This document shows positions 60,605 to 64,000 of a stretch of DNA of 64,000 nt, one piece after another. Made by a program: the position numbers and the translations under genes. The DNA is from Aliivibrio salmonicida LFI1238. GTDB taxonomy: Bacteria > Pseudomonadota > Gammaproteobacteria > Enterobacterales > Vibrionaceae. The DNA is taken from positions 2,294,001 through 2,358,000 of the forward strand of contig NC_011312.1 in NCBI RefSeq assembly GCF_000196495.1, given 5' to 3'. Under the pieces are notes generated by a model, which saw only the letters and a program-made list of their open reading frames with translations, was not told where the DNA came from and made no database searches. Positions within the stretch are counted from its first letter, which is position 1; each line of letters starts with the position of its first letter.

Positions 60605-61582
60605 TTATTTTAAAAAGCCAAGTTCAGGCATTAGGTCACCCATGATCTTTTCTTGGTTCTCAAGAAAGGCATAGAATTCTTTATCTGCTTTGAAGTTATC
60701 AATCCAACCATTACGATCTCTAACAACGGCCCATTGTTCTGTTTCATACATCTTGCTAAAGACTTCGGTATATTCATCAATTTTTGCTTGAGGTGTGCCG
60801 GGTGCGGCAAAGAAGCCACGCCAGTTAGCAAAAACCGTATCATTACCGTATTCGGTCAGTGTTGGAATGTTTGGTGCGCTTTCTAAACGTTTAGGGGCGG
60901 TAATCGCAAGAATACGGACTTGACCGCTTTTCGACATTTCTAGAACTTCACCTAAACCCGTTGATAGAAGAGGCGTTTCGCCAGAAAGTAGAGCGGCCAT
61001 GGCTTTTCCGCCGGCATCATAAGCGATGTAGCGTACCTTTCTTGGATCAAACCCTTCCCCTTTAAATGCGGCCGCTATGACAAGATGATCCATACTGCCG
61101 CGAGCTGAACCGCCTGCAATTTTTACTGAGCGAGGGTCTGTCTTAAAATCAGCAACGACTTGATCCCAACTGGTGTATTTTGACTCTTTATTTACCACGA
61201 TAGCACCGTAATCGGCGATAGTGGCGGCAATCGGCGTGAGATCTCGGAATGATTGTGGGAAAATACCACTTAACGATCGGATCACGATAGGCGTTGAGTT
61301 CACCATTAAGGTGTCTGTTTGACGATTGGCCGTCTCGATAAGGTGAGCAATGGCTTTACCACCGCCACCGCCAGAAAGGTTTTGATAAGAGGCCTGCTCA
61401 ATCAGGTTTGATTTTAATAGTACATCACCCGTACCACGAGCGGTCATATCCCAACCGCCTCCGGCACCACCAGGAATAATAAAGTGTATTTTTTCAAGGT
61501 CTGCTGCAAATGCAGATCCTGAAAGAGCAAACGTGGCGGCAATAATGGAAGCTGAGATCTGTTTTTTAAATGAAGTAAGCAT
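60605..61582 (-). CDS. tctC: Tripartite tricarboxylate transporter, periplasmic binding protein TctC
   Basis: A 325-residue solute-binding protein (Bug family). The signal peptide ends SGSAFA before ADLEKIHFIIPGGAGGGWD. Family blocks are AGGSARGSMDHLVIA and VRYIAYDAGGKAMAALLSGE. I chose ATG 61582 with AAGGA 10 bases upstream. First gene of tctCBA; a 156-base gap to tctB contains a short inverted repeat that may lower downstream expression. No tctDE regulator pair is adjacent. Confidence 0.93.
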   Translation of the reverse strand: MLTSFKKQISASIIAATFALSGSAFAADLEKIHFIIPGGAGGGWDMTARGTGDVLLKSNLIEQASYQNLSGGGGGKAIAHLIETANRQTDTLMVNSTPIVIRSLSGIFPQSFRDLTPIAATIADYGAIVVNKESKYTSWDQVVADFKTDPRSVKIAGGSARGSMDHLVIAAAFKGEGFDPRKVRYIAYDAGGKAMAALLSGETPLLSTGLGEVLEMSKSGQVRILAITAPKRLESAPNIPTLTEYGNDTVFANWRGFFAAPGTPQAKIDEYTEVFSKMYETEQWAVVRDRNGWIDNFKADKEFYAFLENQEKIMGDLMPELGFLK

Positions 61583-61914
61583 GAATAGCATGTCCTTATG
61601 ATAGTAATGGATACCAACCCAAATAAACGTTTTCTCTGTTTAACTTTTTATCCTGATTGGTATTGCAACCTCTTTGGGTTGCCATCGTTCTATATATTTA
61701 CTGCTTTTTCTTTGTTTGTTGCGAAAATGTTATTTCTTTTTTTCCGAGATGAACAGTTAGAGAAAATAATGGTTATTTAGGACATAAAGGACGTTTTGTT
61801 CATAAAGTTCATGGGAGATAGAGATAGAGATAGAGAGGAGGGGAAGAGGATTAATAGGTCAAGAGATGAAAGCCACACAACCGAGGGAGAGTCATGTGGC
61901 TTTGTTGGATGGGC
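61583..61914. other. Intergenic region upstream of tctC
   Basis: About 330 bases between tctC and the chemotaxis gene. It holds the tctC promoter, an inverted repeat GCAACC/GGTTGC (about 61665-61682), and a purine-rich stretch with three tandem copies of a 6-base ATAGAG-type unit (about 61814-61836). No supported gene: a 60-codon plus-strand frame at 61598-61780 lacks a ribosome site. Confidence 0.5.
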
Positions 61915-64000
61915 TTATTGAGTTTTAAACTCACTCAGCCTTTGTGCTAATTCATGACTTTCTCTTGTTAGTTCTGCCGTATCATTGAGTGAGGTATGCA
62001 TATCAGCAAGAACCTCATCAGCGGCTTCATTAATGCTGGTTACATTGCGATTTATCTCTTCAGAAACCGAGCTTTGCTCTTCAGCGGCAGAAGCAATTTG
62101 ATTGTTCATGTCATTTGCCACAAGGATTGCATTACTTATTTCAATTAAGTTTTGTTGTGCAATTAATGTGTCTTCTTTGGTTGCTAGCGCTTGTTTCTGG
62201 CTACTGTCCATTACGGTGACAATGCCTTGTGTATTTTGCTGCAATATTACAAGCATGCTGTTGATTTCTTGAGTTGAGCTTTGCGTACGACTTGCAAGGT
62301 TACGCACCTCATCAGCGACGACTGCAAATCCACGGCCTTGCTCACCAGCACGAGCTGCTTCAATCGCGGCATTCAGAGCCAATAAATTTGTTTGCTCAGC
62401 AATGCTGCCGATTTCCGTTAGAATTTTTTGAATATCATTGCTTGATGCGGCTAAGCTAACGACTTGTGATTGAGCTTCATTGATGAATGCGGCTAACTCT
62501 TCTACTGAAGAGGCGGCGTTATTCATTATTTTTTGACCATCTTCACTGCTTGTTTGAATTTGGTTTGCAGCGGTTGCCGCTTGCAAAGCAGAAGACGCAA
62601 CTTCTTGAGCCGTTGCACTCATTTCATTAATCGCCGTTGCTAATTGGGTCACTTCATTCACTTGATTTTGCAGCTTAATTTGTGATTTTTCAGTTTCAGA
62701 CATGGTGTTCATTGATGATTGAGACACCAATTCAGCGGTGTTCTTGGCGTTATGAAGAGTGAGTTGAATTTTCTCTACAAAAGTATTAAACCAAAAAGCT
62801 AACTGGCCAATTTCGTCTTTAGAGTCTATCTCAATGCGCTGTGTTAAATCGCCATCACCTTGAGCTATGTTTTCAAAGCGAGTCGTGAGATTAGACAGTG
62901 TTGAACCAATATTTTTTGCCAGAAGGAAAATAATAAAAATACCAACAATTGAAGAGATGACGCCACTTAATAAACCATTAGAAAGTGCTTCGCTTCCTAA
63001 TTCAGTGCTGAACACATTGAAATCGGTAATTTCTTTTTTCAAAATTTCAGAAGGAATCGACACCATGACTATCCACGGTTTTGCCCCTGTATTAATGGTA
63101 GAGACAGCAATTTTCAAATGGCCGATGTCTTTTAAGAATGACTTATTATTTTTCGCTTCTTGCTGAATCGATCCCCAATTACGTGCAAATTCATCTGCTA
63201 CTTTTTGACCGACTAAACTTCCATCTTTACTGAAAGATAGTAATCGTCCGTCCCATGAGGCGATAGAGACAATCGCATCAGGCATTCCTGTTGCTTTTGC
63301 TGATTTTTGACTTATTGCTTGGAAGCTTTTTATTGACCAGTCAAAACCAAGAGAACCAACAATCTTATTGTTATGTCGTAACGGCAAACTGATCGTCGTA
63401 ATAAGCTCTTCATTTCCTCTTACGTTGTAATAGTAAGGTTCCATTACAAAGCTTTTACCCGTTTCAAAAGGCGCTAAATGCCATTCATCAGTACGTTCAC
63501 CATTGTTGTTTAACGCGGTGTTTTTAAAGCGGTCCATTCCAATGGCTTCAAAGCCTGAATTGGTCGGAGAGAAGAATGGAGATAGAACGCCTTCTTTATT
63601 TAATGCTTTTTGAGTAAGAACCGATTCATCTTTAGTAAAATTAGCGTCTTCCCACACCATGTAACCTGCAAATACACTGTCATTTTGTATTTTTAATGAT
63701 GAGATGAACTGCTCAATAAGAAGACTTGCGTCTGCTTGGTGTTGGTTTGACAGTTCTAGCAATGATTTTAGTTGTTTTAAGTTACTGATCACTGGGGAAA
63801 ATTGACCATTGAGTTCCGCACTTTGCTGATTCGCAATAGACAGTAATTTATAATCAATATTTTCAGCGAGTTGGTCAGAGACATGTTTTGTTATTTCTTT
63901 ATTTACTCCGTTATAAGATACGGTAGTAAAAAACATGGCGGTGCTTAATGTTATAAAGATGGCAAGTCCGGCACTTACCGCGATACGTGTTTTTATTGAT
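61915..64000 (-). CDS. Methyl-accepting chemotaxis protein, 5' end outside the window
   Basis: Transducer with a periplasmic dCache-like ligand domain (about 300 residues, with [20 protein letters not shown]), a second transmembrane helix ([20 protein letters not shown]), HAMP, and the cytoplasmic signalling hairpin ([20 protein letters not shown]). The frame stays open past the in-frame ATG at 63936 to the window edge and encodes a hydrophobic stretch ([18 protein letters not shown]), the first transmembrane helix, so the start lies beyond 64000. No CheR-binding pentapeptide at the C terminus (ends LSEFKTQ). Adjacent to tctCBA; a carboxylate ligand is possible but unproven. Confidence 0.9.
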   Translation of the reverse strand, partial: SIKTRIAVSAGLAIFITLSTAMFFTTVSYNGVNKEITKHVSDQLAENIDYKLLSIANQQSAELNGQFSPVISNLKQLKSLLELSNQHQADASLLIEQFISSLKIQNDSVFAGYMVWEDANFTKDESVLTQKALNKEGVLSPFFSPTNSGFEAIGMDRFKNTALNNNGERTDEWHLAPFETGKSFVMEPYYYNVRGNEELITTISLPLRHNNKIVGSLGFDWSIKSFQAISQKSAKATGMPDAIVSIASWDGRLLSFSKDGSLVGQKVADEFARNWGSIQQEAKNNKSFLKDIGHLKIAVSTINTGAKPWIVMVSIPSEILKKEITDFNVFSTELGSEALSNGLLSGVISSIVGIFIIFLLAKNIGSTLSNLTTRFENIAQGDGDLTQRIEIDSKDEIGQLAFWFNTFVEKIQLTLHNAKNTAELVSQSSMNTMSETEKSQIKLQNQVNEVTQLATAINEMSATAQEVASSALQAATAANQIQTSSEDGQKIMNNAASSVEELAAFINEAQSQVVSLAASSNDIQKILTEIGSIAEQTNLLALNAAIEAARAGEQGRGFAVVADEVRNLASRTQSSTQEINSMLVILQQNTQGIVTVMDSSQKQALATKEDTLIAQQNLIEISNAILVANDMNNQIASAAEEQSSVSEEINRNVTSINEAADEVLADMHTSLNDTAELTRESHELAQRLSEFKTQ

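Noticed and set aside
61598..61780. 60-codon plus-strand frame upstream of tctC
   Set aside because: No Shine-Dalgarno, odd composition, and it sits over the tctC promoter region.
61814..61836. Tandem ATAGAG-type hexamers as a phase-variation tract
   Set aside because: Only about three units, outside any gene, and no obvious promoter spacing to alter.

Overview
The window is about 64 kb of bacterial chromosome of Vibrionaceae type. The low GC, the gene families (VarA/GacA-UvrC pair, long 280-residue FadR, NhaB beside FadR, OmpU-like porin, MipA/OmpV family protein, globin-coupled diguanylate cyclase) and the gene neighbourhoods (epmC-yfcL, smrB/prmB/aroC, sppA-ansA) point to the genus Aliivibrio. 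Two near-identical IS66-family elements and three broken genes suggest a lineage undergoing IS expansion and gene decay, such as A. salmonicida. The genus and species are inferences.

Layout. 0-8.4 kb, minus strand: pgsA, uvrC-uvrY, polB with a nucleotidyltransferase-fold gene, then an NhaC-family carrier preceded by a lysine riboswitch, so it is probably a lysine transporter. 8.8-16.2 kb: hns (with a 9-bp in-frame tandem duplication), a MipA/OmpV protein, fadR divergent from nhaB, dsbB, a YecA-like SEC-C protein, a lone type IV pilin-like gene and dusC, whose ribosome binding site lies in a perfect 10-bp hairpin. 16.2-27.2 kb: a GGDEF cyclase, an FAH-like uncharacterised protein, topB, fadH (with a FadR operator), sppA, ansA and asd. 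27.8-31.5 kb: a frameshifted NhaC-family transporter cut by IS66 copy 1.

31.5-45 kb: an insulinase-type protease, sixA, smrB, prmB, an unannotated 37-codon ORF, aroC, yicG, an MgtC-family protein, epmC-yfcL, a globin-coupled diguanylate cyclase, a HIT protein, lpxM and clcA. 44.9-47.9 kb: an outer-membrane beta-barrel gene interrupted by IS66 copy 2, with a perfect 8-bp target duplication. 48-58 kb: rlmA, an OmpU-like porin, yfbU, fhs, a CitA/DcuS-type sensor kinase with a premature stop beside its intact response regulator, ybaK, a patatin-like protein and a RhlE-type helicase. 58-64 kb: a tctCBA tricarboxylate transporter operon and a chemotaxis receptor that runs off the right edge.

Most of the window is ordinary core genome. 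The points most worth a second look are regulatory or structural: the hairpin over the dusC start, the structured nhaB leader, the lysine riboswitch, IS66 copy 1 without target duplication (a probable recombination junction), the 17-bp perfect inverted repeat inside tnpA, the probable AUU start of tnpC, and the small ORF between prmB and aroC. I found no clearly new multi-gene system, and no tRNA, rRNA, CRISPR array or prophage.
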